A stretch of DNA of 64,000 bases from a bacterium (GCA_018654605.1 JABILG010000019.1:1-64000), one strand, 5' to 3'; shown: positions 8,610-17,908, numbered from the stretch's first letter. Notes: generated by a model from the sequence alone, not told the origin. Program-made: numbers and translations.

Positions 8610-9446
8610 TTAAGATTTTAAATGTTTTTCTGTTTTTTTCTTTGAATTTAATTCTAATAATCTTTCCAACTTGTCCAAATAAACTTTAAACTCTTTAATT
8701 CCGCTAATTAAATTTTTTCTATTAGACAAGAATATTTCTGACCAAAGGGTCTCGGAACTTTTGGAAATTCTACTATAATCTTTATAGCTGGTTCCACCAT
8801 ATTTGAGTATTTCTCGAGTAGTAAATTTATTGTTTACTATGTTCCTTAAGCCAAAGGCTAAAACATGTGGAAGATGACTTAAGTGTCCAAATATTTTGTC
8901 GTGTTTGCGTGGCGAGATAAGATAAACTGAACATCCAAGGGATTTCCATATGTTTTTTATCAAACTTATGGACCCTTTTTTTGCATTGGTTCCTGAAATA
9001 AAAACTGGCTTCTTCTTAAAAAGTCCTGGAACAAGGTTCTTAAATCCTGTTTTTTCTGTTCCTGCAATTGGATGTGCGCCGACAAACTCAAATGTTTTCG
9101 GAAATATTTTGACCGCTGACTTAAAAATTTCCTCTTTAACACTACCAACGTCTGTAATTATAATTTTATTTTTAAAGTCAATTTGAGCGAGCTCTGAAAA
9201 TACTAGTGGCATGCTACGAATACCAACTGAAACAAAAACTATATTGCTTTCTTTAATAGTTTCACTTTTTCCAAGGGTTGATACTTCAGAAAAAAATCCT
9301 GACTTAAGAGCCTGTTTTATGACTGTGGTGCTATTGTCTATTCCTGTAATCCTGACCTTCTTTCCGTGAACATTCTTAAGAGAAGAAGCAAGGGATCCGC
9401 CAATATGGCCAAGGCCTATAATGGTTATGTTTGTTTTCTTTTTCAT
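8610..9446 (-). CDS. tyrA: Prephenate dehydrogenase
   Basis: About 278 residues with an N-terminal Rossmann motif, TIIGLGHIGGSLASSL, then VFVSVGIRSM, ITDVGSVKEEI, and VGAHPIAGTEKTGF near 120-133, typical of TyrA. The helical C-terminal domain includes HDKIFGHLSHLPHVLAFGL. The enzyme oxidatively decarboxylates prephenate (or arogenate) to the tyrosine precursor using NAD(P). An upstream TTG at 9455 is in frame, but the ATG at 9446 lies just after the hisC stop and suits the family length. Last gene of the dnaN-pheA-hisC-tyrA run. Confidence 0.93.
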   Translation of the reverse strand: MKKKTNITIIGLGHIGGSLASSLKNVHGKKVRITGIDNSTTVIKQALKSGFFSEVSTLGKSETIKESNIVFVSVGIRSMPLVFSELAQIDFKNKIIITDVGSVKEEIFKSAVKIFPKTFEFVGAHPIAGTEKTGFKNLVPGLFKKKPVFISGTNAKKGSISLIKNIWKSLGCSVYLISPRKHDKIFGHLSHLPHVLAFGLRNIVNNKFTTREILKYGGTSYKDYSRISKSSETLWSEIFLSNRKNLISGIKEFKVYLDKLERLLELNSKKKTEKHLKS

Positions 9447-9447
9447 T

Positions 9448-10530
9448 TTATACAACTTCTTTTAACGCACCAACAAGCTTAGCGTTCTCGCTCTCAAGCC
9501 CCACTGTTATTCTTAAATGATTAAGCAGCCCATAGTTTTCAAGTGGCCTTGTAATTATCCCCCGTTTTAATAGTTCTTCGTATACTATCCTTGCCTCTGA
9601 TTTAAATTCTATCAAAACAAAGTTGGCATAAGAAGGGTGGGCTTTAATGTTCATTTTTGCAAACTCTGATTTTAAGTAGCTCATTCCTTTTTTATTCAAC
9701 TCTATAGATTTTTCAACATGTTTTTCGTCCTCAAGGGCCGCAATCGCTGCCACTTGAGCCAATTGGTTAACATTAAAAGGCTCTCTTGGTTTGTTTAACA
9801 ACGAAATAAGGGTAGCATTTGCCATTCCATAGCCCACTCGCAGGCCTGCCAAACCATACGCTTTTGAAAAGGTTTTTAGTATTATTAAATTTTCGTGCTT
9901 GTCTATAAACTTAGAAACATTTAAATTTTCCCCTGACATATACTCTGCGTATGCTTCATCAATTACGATGATGACGTTATCGGGGACTTTGTTCAAAAAA
10001 TCCTCCATTTCTTTTTTTGTTGAACGGCTACCTGTGGGATTGTTTGGATTCGCTATAAAAACAACCTTTGTTTCTTGATTAACGTGTCTTAGAACATCAT
10101 CAAGATCAAGGGCTAAGTTTTCCATTGGAATTCGAACTATCTTGGCTTCGCTTAGCTGTGCCACTATCGGGTAAACAATAAAACAAAACTCGCCCATAAT
10201 TGCTTCGTCCCCTTTTTCCAAAAACGTATGGGCAACCAACTCAAGTACTTCGTTTGATCCATTGCCGAGAACAATTTGGTTCGGAAGAATTTCTTCTTTA
10301 AATGAAATCTTTTTTTTTAAAGCATGACAGTCGCCATCTGGATAAATGTGAACTGATGATGTCGCTTCTTTGATTTTGTCTAAAACAAGCGGCGAGGGGC
10401 CCAAAGGATTTTCGTTTGATGCAAGCTTAATGGGGTCGTTAAAACCAAGCTCTCGCTGAAGCTCTTCTATTGGCTTTCCTGGTGTATAAGTTGGCAGAGA
10501 GTTTATCCTGGCACTACCTTTTACTTTCAA
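9448..10530 (-). CDS. hisC: Histidinol-phosphate / aromatic aminotransferase
   Basis: 360-residue class I/II PLP aminotransferase with the HisC N-terminus (INSLPTYTPGKPIEELQREL), LASNENPLGPSP, NPNNPTGS near 160, VIDEAYAEY near 193 and the PLP-lysine motif TFSKAYGLAGLRVGYG near 222. It makes histidinol phosphate in histidine synthesis. Its place between pheA and tyrA, overlapping pheA by ATGA, suggests it also transaminates phenylpyruvate and hydroxyphenylpyruvate, a known dual role of such enzymes. Confidence 0.92.
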   Translation of the reverse strand: MKVKGSARINSLPTYTPGKPIEELQRELGFNDPIKLASNENPLGPSPLVLDKIKEATSSVHIYPDGDCHALKKKISFKEEILPNQIVLGNGSNEVLELVAHTFLEKGDEAIMGEFCFIVYPIVAQLSEAKIVRIPMENLALDLDDVLRHVNQETKVVFIANPNNPTGSRSTKKEMEDFLNKVPDNVIIVIDEAYAEYMSGENLNVSKFIDKHENLIILKTFSKAYGLAGLRVGYGMANATLISLLNKPREPFNVNQLAQVAAIAALEDEKHVEKSIELNKKGMSYLKSEFAKMNIKAHPSYANFVLIEFKSEARIVYEELLKRGIITRPLENYGLLNHLRITVGLESENAKLVGALKEVV

Positions 10531-11597
10531 GCAAAAACTCCCAGGACTTTTAAAAATGGCGTTACTCCCCTAAGGGTTTTAAGACATTTTTCTGCTTCCT
10601 TTAAATTTTTTTCTACTAGGAAATCAATAAAAAACAAATAATCCCAATCATTTTTTTTAGACGGCCGGGATTGAATTTTTGTTAAATTAATATTATAGGC
10701 CCTAAAAGGTTTCAGGCACTCGTGTAAGCTCCCTGGTTTGTGGTCCAAAGAAAAGGCAACTGAGACTTTGCTGTTCTTTAACACTACGGGCTCTATTATT
10801 TTTTTTTCCACCAAAGCAAACATTGTTCTATTGGATGGATTGTCCTGAATGTTTTTGTCTATAATATTTAAAGAATAAAGAAGCGAGCAAGGGCGCGGGG
10901 CTATTGCTGCCACCTTCTTTTTACCACTCACAATCTGAGCAGCCCTAGCTGTGCTCTGTGTTTCTATTAAATCGGCATTTGGTAAAGTTTTCTTAAGGTA
11001 TTTTTTACATTGTGCCAAAGCTTGTGGGTGAGAATAAACCTTGGATATGTTCTTAATGTCTTTTTCTTGTGACATTAAATAGTGAGAAATTTTCAGTTGT
11101 ATTTGGGATACTATTGAAACATTTTTCTCTATTAAGCCGTCGAGTGTTTCAACAACTGGCCCCTCTATTGTGTTTTCAAGAGGAACGATTCCGTATTGGG
11201 ATTCTTCGTTTTCTACAGCGGCAAGCACGTCCAATATTGTTGGTTGAGAATAAAACGATGCGCTGCTTCCGAACTGTTTTTTTGCAACCTCATCTGTGTT
11301 ACTTCCCTCTGGGCCCAAAAAAGACACCTGAATAGGGGCTTGGACCTCCCTGCATGCTGACAATATTTCTCCATAAACCTGCTCTATTGCAGGGGGGGAA
11401 AGAGTTCCAGATTTTTTCCCGGCAAGCTTGCTTAAAACTTCTTTTTCTCTTTTTGGATCATACACACTGTCTACTTTTAAGTTGGTTGTTTTTTTTGTTT
11501 GTTCTGCTCTTTGGTTTAAAAGCGATAATATTTTTTCGTCTATTTTGTCTATTTTGTCTCTAATTTTTTTTAGTTGCTGTTTTTTTTCTTTCTTCAT
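10527..11597 (-). CDS. pheA: Bifunctional chorismate mutase / prephenate dehydratase (P-protein)
   Basis: 356 residues: an N-terminal AroQ chorismate mutase (residues 1-85, RDKIDKIDEKILSLLNQRAEQTKK), a prephenate dehydratase domain (FLGPEGSNTDEVA, GIVPLENTIEGPVVETLD, IETQSTARAAQIV, NRTMFALV) and a C-terminal ACT domain (LDHKPGSLHECLKPF, LTKIQSRPSKKNDWDYLFFIDF). The ESRP-type phenylalanine-binding motif reads QSRP. It turns chorismate into phenylpyruvate, probably with feedback by phenylalanine. The ATG follows the dnaN stop by one base, so it should be translated from the dnaN message. Confidence 0.95.
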   Translation of the reverse strand: MKKEKKQQLKKIRDKIDKIDEKILSLLNQRAEQTKKTTNLKVDSVYDPKREKEVLSKLAGKKSGTLSPPAIEQVYGEILSACREVQAPIQVSFLGPEGSNTDEVAKKQFGSSASFYSQPTILDVLAAVENEESQYGIVPLENTIEGPVVETLDGLIEKNVSIVSQIQLKISHYLMSQEKDIKNISKVYSHPQALAQCKKYLKKTLPNADLIETQSTARAAQIVSGKKKVAAIAPRPCSLLYSLNIIDKNIQDNPSNRTMFALVEKKIIEPVVLKNSKVSVAFSLDHKPGSLHECLKPFRAYNINLTKIQSRPSKKNDWDYLFFIDFLVEKNLKEAEKCLKTLRGVTPFLKVLGVFA

Positions 11598-11598
11598 T

Positions 11599-12696
11599 TC
11601 AAACCCTCATTGGCATTACAACTGACAGCTGTCTATAGCGATCTTCTTCGGACGCAAAGATACAAGCTGGGCTTACTTCGTCACCAACAGAGAAGCATAT
11701 TTCCTTATTGTCGTATGTACCAAGGGCATCTATTAAATATTTAACATTAAAACCAACATCTAGCGGTTCTGTGAGTTTTTCTATTTGAATTTCCTCCGTT
11801 GATTCGCCCTCTTCGGAGATTGCCCTAATTTCCATTTTGTTTTCACCAATATATATCTTAACTCCCTTACTTTTCTCTTGCAAAACCACCGAAGCTCTTT
11901 GTAGGGCGTCTGTTATCTCGTTTTTGTCTATTTTTATTGTGTTGTTAAAATTAGAAGGTAAAACTTGTTTATAGTCTGGAAACTTAACGTCAACCAACCT
12001 GGCTAAAAGGGAGGTTTGTCCGTCGTCACAAATGAAAAAGTTTTTTCCTACTCCAATGTTTACAACCTCGCTGTCTTTAATAAACTTTCTTATTTCAATA
12101 GAAGCTCTTTTGGGAAGAGTAAAAGACTCAACTATATTATTCTCTATGTCTTCTTCGGCCAAACTCATCCTGTGTCCGTCTGTTGAAACAAGTCTAATTT
12201 TTCCGTTTTGTGTCATATCAAAAAAAATTCCTGTTAAGTTTTTTCTTAAATCGTCGCTCCCGATACAATACGCTGTTTTTTTTATTAAACTATCTAGTTT
12301 TTCACTTTTAATTGCCCTATAAACAAAATCGTCTGGTTTGGGAATTTGGGGGAAATCGTCCGGGTTTTGTGTTTTAATTTTTGTTTTTCCTTTTCCGTAA
12401 TCGATCTGTGCTTGCCCCTCGTTAATAGTGCTAATTTGTATTTCTCCCTCTGGTGTTTTTTCAACAACCTCTAAAAGTTTTTTCGCTGGCAAACAAACCC
12501 GTCCTTCTTCTGAAATGTTTGCCGGAAAAGAAGTATAAACAGAAGACTCTAGGTCGGTCGACGAAAGAAAAGCTTTTCCCTCTTTGGCCTCTAAAAGTAT
12601 GTGGGACAAAATTAACATACTTGGTCTTGTGTCAACAACTCCTTGAACATAAGACAAGTATTTATAAAAAAGTTTTTTATCAACAGACAGTTTCAT
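11599..12696 (-). CDS. dnaN: DNA polymerase III beta sliding clamp
   Basis: 365 residues in the three-domain clamp layout: N-terminal MKLSVDKKLFYKYLSYVQGVVDTRPSM, middle LSTDGHRMSLAEE near 185, and the C-terminal end SPACIFASEEDRYRQLSVVMPMRV, which matches the conserved PMR ending of DnaN. It forms the ring that tethers the replicative polymerase. GGAG lies before the ATG. It is downstream of dnaA across a 159-base spacer that looks like an origin. The next genes are pheA-hisC-tyrA rather than the common recF-gyrB. Confidence 0.97.
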   Translation of the reverse strand: MKLSVDKKLFYKYLSYVQGVVDTRPSMLILSHILLEAKEGKAFLSSTDLESSVYTSFPANISEEGRVCLPAKKLLEVVEKTPEGEIQISTINEGQAQIDYGKGKTKIKTQNPDDFPQIPKPDDFVYRAIKSEKLDSLIKKTAYCIGSDDLRKNLTGIFFDMTQNGKIRLVSTDGHRMSLAEEDIENNIVESFTLPKRASIEIRKFIKDSEVVNIGVGKNFFICDDGQTSLLARLVDVKFPDYKQVLPSNFNNTIKIDKNEITDALQRASVVLQEKSKGVKIYIGENKMEIRAISEEGESTEEIQIEKLTEPLDVGFNVKYLIDALGTYDNKEICFSVGDEVSPACIFASEEDRYRQLSVVMPMRV

Positions 12697-12705
12697 TACT
12701 TCTCC

Positions 12706-12766
12706 TATTATAATATATTATATTATATATAAAGTAGTAGTAGTAGGTGTGTGGAGATGTTAATAA
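12706..12766 (-). other. oriC: Candidate oriC unwinding element (DnaA boxes, DnaA-trios, AT tract)
   Basis: Read in the dnaA-to-dnaN direction, two near-consensus DnaA boxes (TTATTAACA at 12766-12758, ATCTCCACA at 12758-12750, each 7 of 9) are followed by CAC. Then come four CTA repeats (12746-12735, the complement of TAG DnaA-trios) and a 28-base A/T-only tract ending just before dnaN. This is the order known for the basal unwinding system of Bacillus subtilis, and the dnaA-dnaN spacer is a classical origin site. Confidence 0.6.
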
Positions 12767-12855
12767 ACCAAAAAAAACCTTTATTAAAAAAGATAAACAA
12801 CTAACAACAATTAACACTAGTTCATAAAAAAAAAAGAAGAGAGGACTTTTCAACA

Positions 12856-14271
12856 TTAGTCTTCGAGTTTTCCACCAGAGATTTTTCTCAGTTTTGTTTG
12901 CAAAACTCTAATTGGGTTTTCTTGAGAGGGGTTTTTGGCCAACAAGTCTTCAACTGTAGCAACAGAATGAAGAACAGTTGAGTGATCTCGCCCCCCAAAA
13001 CCACGGCCTATCTGAAGAAGGGACTCGTCGGTGTAAATTCTACACAAATATATTGCAATTTGTCTTGGTCTTACAACACCCTTTGTTCTTTTTTTAGAAC
13101 AAAGATCCTGAACACTTATGCCAAAAAAACCAGCAACCTCTTTTTGTATTAAGTCGATATTTATTAAATCAACACTTTTTGTTGATAAAAGCCTAGAGGA
13201 AACATCGTTCACAAGGGCTTGATCAAGCGGAACGTTTAACATTGATGCTTGTCCTACAACATTGTTAAAAAAACCTTCAAGCTCTCGAATAGAGCCTCCA
13301 GATTTTTCTGCTACCACAAACAAAACCTCCTCGTCTATTGTTATACCCACATCTTTAGCTTTTGTTTGCAAAATAGCAACCCTGTGTTCAACGTCAGGTG
13401 GTAAAACCTCAACAGAAAAACCCCACTCAAACCTGCTTACAAGGCGCTCTTGTATGCCCTTTAGTTGATGCGGAGGCCTGTCGCTTGTTAAAATTATTTG
13501 TTTATTGGCGTCATATAGTGCGTTAAAAGTATAAAAAAACTCTTGTTGGGTTCCCTCTTTTCCGGCTATAAACTGTATGTCGTCTATTAAAAGAACATCA
13601 CAGTCAAACCTAAAAGAGTCTCGAAGCTCTTTTGTTTTTCCAGACCTTATAGAGCTAATTACCTTGTTTGTGAAGTGCTCAGCAGAAATAGAACAAATTT
13701 TATAATCTTTGTTATCATCATAAATTGTGTTTCCTACAGCGTTTAGAAGATGAGTTTTACCTAGACCGGTCCTACCATAAACAAAAAGAGGGTTGTAAGA
13801 TTTGCCTGGCTTTTCAGCAACCCTTTCTGCGGCAATGGCAGCGAGGGTGTTTGAGGCACCTTTTACAAAAGTGTTAAAGTTTTGTCTGCCATTTAAGGTT
13901 CCTTCGTGAACACGAGTAAGGCCTCTACTTTTAGATACTTTCTTTTTCGGTTTTAGGTTTCTAGACTTGTATGCGTCTTGTGAGTTTACAACCACCTTTC
14001 TAAGGCCAAGCTCTTCCTCTGACTCTTCCCAGAAAACCTTTTCTAAAATGTGCATATAGTGGTTGTTGATCCACTCTGAAGTCATAATGTCGGAGACAAT
14101 AAATGTGGCCTGTTTGTCGTTCACCTCTATTAGCTTAATGGTTGTAAAAAATTGTTTTATTCCGGGGTAGTTTTGAGATATGTTGTCCAAAACCATTGCA
14201 CCCAAAACGTTTTTGTCTACCAGGTCAGAGTCAACATGTTCGTTTATATTTTCAGTGCTTTTATCTACCAA
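12856..14271 (-). CDS. dnaA: Chromosomal replication initiator DnaA
   Basis: 471 residues: N-terminal domain I, a basic linker, AAA+ domain III with Walker A GRTGLGKTHLL (about 167) and Walker B LLIDDIQF (about 228), and DNA-binding domain IV ending with VRPRQIAIYLCR and the signature GGRDHSTVLHSV near 436. DnaA-ATP binds DnaA boxes, melts the origin and loads DnaB. The N-terminal ~95 residues match the usual DnaA domain I only loosely. Three perfect DnaA boxes sit 45-75 bases upstream of its start, fitting autoregulation and/or an origin sub-region. Confidence 0.98.
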   Translation of the reverse strand: MVDKSTENINEHVDSDLVDKNVLGAMVLDNISQNYPGIKQFFTTIKLIEVNDKQATFIVSDIMTSEWINNHYMHILEKVFWEESEEELGLRKVVVNSQDAYKSRNLKPKKKVSKSRGLTRVHEGTLNGRQNFNTFVKGASNTLAAIAAERVAEKPGKSYNPLFVYGRTGLGKTHLLNAVGNTIYDDNKDYKICSISAEHFTNKVISSIRSGKTKELRDSFRFDCDVLLIDDIQFIAGKEGTQQEFFYTFNALYDANKQIILTSDRPPHQLKGIQERLVSRFEWGFSVEVLPPDVEHRVAILQTKAKDVGITIDEEVLFVVAEKSGGSIRELEGFFNNVVGQASMLNVPLDQALVNDVSSRLLSTKSVDLINIDLIQKEVAGFFGISVQDLCSKKRTKGVVRPRQIAIYLCRIYTDESLLQIGRGFGGRDHSTVLHSVATVEDLLAKNPSQENPIRVLQTKLRKISGGKLED

Positions 14272-14315
14272 TTCGGACTCCCTACGATTTGTTCAATTTG
14301 CCGCTTATCTTCAAC

Positions 14316-14346
14316 TTATCCACAAAATGTGGATAAATGTGGATAA
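14316..14346. promoter_or_regulatory. Cluster of three perfect DnaA boxes upstream of dnaA
   Basis: TTATCCACA at 14316-14324 (plus), TGTGGATAA at 14328-14336 and again at 14338-14346 (both the reverse complement). Three exact matches to the 9-base consensus fall within 31 bases. They probably bind DnaA for autorepression of dnaA and form the upstream half of a bipartite origin with the element in the dnaA-dnaN spacer. Confidence 0.9.
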
Positions 14347-14473
14347 AAATGTTAACAATTTAGGTAGCTTATAAACACTAGAAAAGAATTAACACCTTCT
14401 AATATTAACAAATAATTTGTTGGGCGTCTATTAAAAAAGTAATATTAATTTTTTTTTCAATAGTTGTGGAAGC

Positions 14474-15109
14474 TTAAATTTTTATTTTTTTTGTTAGCGC
14501 AGATATAATAGTTTCAATTTCTTTATTAAGGGTTCTAAAGCTAGTTTTGTTAACAACTACCTTGGCACTGATTTCCATTATTGTTTCTATAATTTTTAAA
14601 TTATTTTCCTTTATTGTTGAACCCGTTTCCGTTATATCAACAATTGCGTCCGCAAGTCCTGTAAGTGGAGCAAGTTCCACTGACCCATTTAAAAAAACAA
14701 TTTCTGGCGTTATGCTTTGTTTTAAAAAAAAGGCTCGAGTTATTTTGGGATATTTGGTACCAATTTTTATACTCATTCCAGACTTTAATTTAAGCTTCTT
14801 GTTTTTAGAGCAAGCCAAAACCATTTTACATTTTCCGATAGGCAAACTAATAGGTTCGTAAATATCACATTCGGCTTCTGATATGCAGTCCGATCCAACA
14901 ATTCCACAGTCAGCTGCACCTAGCTCAACATATTTTGGGACATCTGAAGGCTTACATGCTAAAATTTGAAGATTTTTAACATTAAAGACTAGTTCGCGAG
15001 AATTTTTCTCCCCGATATTGTTTGGGTACCCAGCTTTTGCAAGGTAAGCACAAACCTCATTAAGAATCCTGCCCTTTGAAATCGCTATCTTTACTCTTTT
15101 GTTCTGCAA
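14474..15109 (-). CDS. hisG: ATP phosphoribosyltransferase, short form catalytic subunit
   Basis: 211 residues, the length of the short HisG class that lacks the C-terminal regulatory domain. It has KIAISKGRI at the N-terminus, ELGAADCGIVGSDCI near 67, and a phosphoribosyl-binding LAPLTGLADAIVDITETGSTIKEN near 146. It catalyses the first step of histidine synthesis, ATP plus PRPP to phosphoribosyl-ATP. Short HisG needs HisZ, and a HisZ gene is present at 54996, so the pair is consistent. Overlaps the end of murA by 19 bases. Confidence 0.94.
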   Translation of the reverse strand: MQNKRVKIAISKGRILNEVCAYLAKAGYPNNIGEKNSRELVFNVKNLQILACKPSDVPKYVELGAADCGIVGSDCISEAECDIYEPISLPIGKCKMVLACSKNKKLKLKSGMSIKIGTKYPKITRAFFLKQSITPEIVFLNGSVELAPLTGLADAIVDITETGSTIKENNLKIIETIMEISAKVVVNKTSFRTLNKEIETIISALTKKIKI

Positions 15110-16347
15110 ATCTTTGCTCCAATTGCTCGTAGTTTATTATCTATTCCTTCGTATCCTCTATCAAGATGATATATTCTAAAAATTTCACTTTGTCCAGCTG
15201 CGGACAGTGCTCCTAGCACAAGTCCTGCACTAGCCCGCAAATCACTTGCTTGCATTTTGGCTCCAGCTATGCTTTTTATTCCTTGTATTTTTGCCAAATT
15301 TCCCTGGAGTTCAATTTGTGCTCCTAGTTTTCTGAGCTCTGCTACGTGTATAAACCTATTGGGAAAAACATTTTCCTTAATTCTAGAAGCACCTTTTCCT
15401 AGTATCAAAACTGCCATTAGCTGTGCTTGAAGATCGGTGGGGAAATGTGGATAGGGATTGGTTTCAACCCTAAGAGGCTTAATCTTGGATGGCGCTGTAA
15501 TTTTTATAGAAGTCGTTGTTTGTTTAATTTTGGCACCAAGCTGTTTAATTGTCATTATAACATCTTTTAATGCTGAAATATCAATGTTTGATATAGTTAA
15601 TTCGTTTTTTGGCAGGCATGCTAGATACATAAATGTTCCAGCCTCTATTCTGTCGGGAATAATCTTATAAGACTTGGTTTGTTTTTTTAATTTAGACACA
15701 GGGGTAATTATAATTTTCTCCTTGATGCGCTTTATACAAGCCCCTAATGAATTTAGGAATTTGATTAAATCATCAACTTCAGGTTCAAGCGAACAGTTTA
15801 ACAAGGTCGTCCTTTTATCACCCATTATAGATGCTAAAATTAAATTTTCTGTACCTGTTACACTTTTTATTTTAAAGCTAAAGCTTCCTCCTATTGCGCT
15901 AGCTGCATAAGACTGAAGATACCCTGAGTTTATAGTTGTTTTGTAGCCGATTGACTCAAAACCTTCTAGGTGTTGGTCGACGGGCCTATCCCCAATTGCA
16001 CAACCCCCAGGAAAAGAAATTTTTGCTTTATTAAATCTAGTTAAAAGGGCACCCCATATTAAAACAGAAGCCCGCATGGTCTTAACAAGATCGTAGGGCG
16101 CTTCATCTTTGTTTAATTTTATTGAAGTAATTTCAACTTTATTGTTTTTAAAAGTATATTCTGAACCCAGAATTTTTAACAATTCCAGCATTGTTCTAAC
16201 GTCTTGAATGTCAGGCACATTTGTAAATCTATATTTCCCAGGAAAGAGAGCGGTAGAGGCAAGAATAGGAAGTGCAGAATTCTTTGAACCAGAAATACTT
16301 ACCTTGCCTTTAAGGGGAACCCCACCATTAATTACTATTTTTTCCAT
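15091..16347 (-). CDS. murA: UDP-N-acetylglucosamine 1-carboxyvinyltransferase
   Basis: 418 residues, normal for MurA. Recognisable segments are INGGVPLKGKVSISGSKNSALPILA at the start, SFPGGCAIGDRPVDQHLEGF with the catalytic cysteine (about 115, the fosfomycin target), and YPHFPTDLQAQLMAVL near 305. It transfers enolpyruvate from PEP to UDP-GlcNAc, the committed step of peptidoglycan synthesis. Keeping Cys rather than Asp predicts a fosfomycin-sensitive enzyme. It overlaps prmC upstream by 13 bases and hisG downstream. Confidence 0.96.
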   Translation of the reverse strand: MEKIVINGGVPLKGKVSISGSKNSALPILASTALFPGKYRFTNVPDIQDVRTMLELLKILGSEYTFKNNKVEITSIKLNKDEAPYDLVKTMRASVLIWGALLTRFNKAKISFPGGCAIGDRPVDQHLEGFESIGYKTTINSGYLQSYAASAIGGSFSFKIKSVTGTENLILASIMGDKRTTLLNCSLEPEVDDLIKFLNSLGACIKRIKEKIIITPVSKLKKQTKSYKIIPDRIEAGTFMYLACLPKNELTISNIDISALKDVIMTIKQLGAKIKQTTTSIKITAPSKIKPLRVETNPYPHFPTDLQAQLMAVLILGKGASRIKENVFPNRFIHVAELRKLGAQIELQGNLAKIQGIKSIAGAKMQASDLRASAGLVLGALSAAGQSEIFRIYHLDRGYEGIDNKLRAIGAKICRTKE

Positions 16348-17192
16348 TTTCCTACAACAACCCTTTTTATTTGATTTAAATCATTATAAATTAGCAGGTC
16401 GCAGTATCCAATATCCAATAAAATTTTTTTTACTTTTTGTGACTGATTCAAACCAACTTCAAAAAAAAGGAGCCCATTTGGTTTTAAAAAAGCTCTAGCA
16501 CCCTGCGCAATTTTTTTAAAGTGCAAAAGGCCTTTGTCTTTGCTAACCAGAGCAAGCTTTGGTTCGAAGTCTTTAACGTCTTTTTCTATTAAGGGGTACT
16601 CAGCTTCATTGATGTATGGCGGGTTAGAACAAATAATATCAAACTTTATATTTGGTATGTTAGAAAAAAATTTTGATAATATTGTTGTACATCTTTTTTT
16701 TAGGTTAAAAATCTTAATATTTTTTTCAGAACACAAAAAAGCTTTTTTGCTTACGTCTGACAAGATTACTTTTTTAAAGCAGTCGTTTTCTAAAGCCAAC
16801 GTAATACCAATGCAGCCACTCCCTGAACACATATCTAGGCATGAAACATTATCTTCTCCCCTTAAGGTCTTTAAGACCTTTTCCACAAGTATTTCCGTTT
16901 CTTGTCTTGGTATTAGAACCCCTTTTGAAACATAAAAGGGTCTGGAGTAAAAGTGACCTACTTTTGTTATATATTGTAAAGGCAACCTATTAGTACGTTT
17001 TTTAACTTTTTTTATAAAAGCAATGTTGTTTGTTTTGCTTATGCTCTTATCTCTCATTAAAAAAAACTCCTCAGGTGTTTTTTTTAAGAGATTTTCAAGT
17101 ATTTCCCTGGCTTCATTTTTATAATTTTTTATATTTGCTTTTTTCAGTGCCAATTCACCAAATTTTAAAGCTGCCTGTATTGAAAGTCCCAT
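16335..17192 (-). CDS. prmC: Peptide-chain-release-factor glutamine methyltransferase
   Basis: 285 residues with PrmC hallmarks: the N-terminal helical domain, LIPRQETEILVE near 92, the SAM motif CLDMCSGSGCIGITLAL near 118 and the catalytic SNPPYINEAEY near 190. It methylates the glutamine of the GGQ motif of release factors. No prfA precedes it here; instead it starts a run with murA and hisG. Its start is separated from the divergent yggS gene by only 35 bases, so the two promoters must overlap. Confidence 0.93.
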   Translation of the reverse strand: MGLSIQAALKFGELALKKANIKNYKNEAREILENLLKKTPEEFFLMRDKSISKTNNIAFIKKVKKRTNRLPLQYITKVGHFYSRPFYVSKGVLIPRQETEILVEKVLKTLRGEDNVSCLDMCSGSGCIGITLALENDCFKKVILSDVSKKAFLCSEKNIKIFNLKKRCTTILSKFFSNIPNIKFDIICSNPPYINEAEYPLIEKDVKDFEPKLALVSKDKGLLHFKKIAQGARAFLKPNGLLFFEVGLNQSQKVKKILLDIGYCDLLIYNDLNQIKRVVVGKWKK

Positions 17193-17227
17193 TTGTTTGA
17201 TTATATATTATAATAATCTTAAATATT

Positions 17228-17908
17228 ATGAGCACACAGCTTAACTATCAAAATTTTATAAAAGAACTAAGCGACAATCTAAAGAGCATTAATCAAAAAG
17301 TCCTTCTTGTTGCAGTGTCTAAAACAAAGCCCCTGAGAGATATTCTTGGTCTTTATTCGCTTGGCCAAAGAGATTTTGGTGAAAACTATGCACAAGAATT
17401 GCGTGATAAAATTAAGGCGACCACCAAACATCAAGACGATATAAGCTGGCACTATATCGGACAAATTCAACAAAATAAAATAAAATATTTCGCTGGAAAA
17501 GCTACCTTGGTTCACACGGTGGACAGCCTTAAGACGGCCTCTATGATAAATGAATTTTGTTTAAAAAAAAATCTCTTTCAGGACATTCTTTTACAAATTA
17601 ATGTTTCAGAAGATCTTAACAAAGGCGGAGCAAGGTTTGAGGAGGCACAAGAGCTATATTCCAAGATTGTAAAACTAGAAAGGCTAAATATAAAAGGACT
17701 AATGACAATAACTGAATATTCAAAAGATCCAGAACATAGCAGGACCGACTATCGAAAAATGAAGAACTTGTCTCTAGATATTGAGAAGAGATATGGGTGT
17801 AAGCTCGAACTGTCAATGGGTATGAGCAACGATTATAGGGTAGCTTTAGAAGAAGGTTCGACTATAATTAGAGTGGGAACAAAGATTTTTGGAGAACGTA
17901 CTAAATGA
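17228..17908 (+). CDS. yggS: YggS/PLPBP-family pyridoxal-phosphate homeostasis protein
   Basis: 226 residues of the alanine-racemase-N-like fold. The PLP lysine is in LVAVSKTKP (about residue 33), with FGENYAQEL, WHYIGQIQQNK, the VHTVDSLK stretch, GLMTITEY and LSMGMSNDYRVALEEGSTIIRVGTKIFG. It binds PLP and controls vitamin B6 and amino acid balance without known catalysis. First gene of a conserved yggS-proC-yggT-yggU order; its end overlaps the proC start by ATGA. Confidence 0.95.
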   Translation: MSTQLNYQNFIKELSDNLKSINQKVLLVAVSKTKPLRDILGLYSLGQRDFGENYAQELRDKIKATTKHQDDISWHYIGQIQQNKIKYFAGKATLVHTVDSLKTASMINEFCLKKNLFQDILLQINVSEDLNKGGARFEEAQELYSKIVKLERLNIKGLMTITEYSKDPEHSRTDYRKMKNLSLDIEKRYGCKLELSMGMSNDYRVALEEGSTIIRVGTKIFGERTK

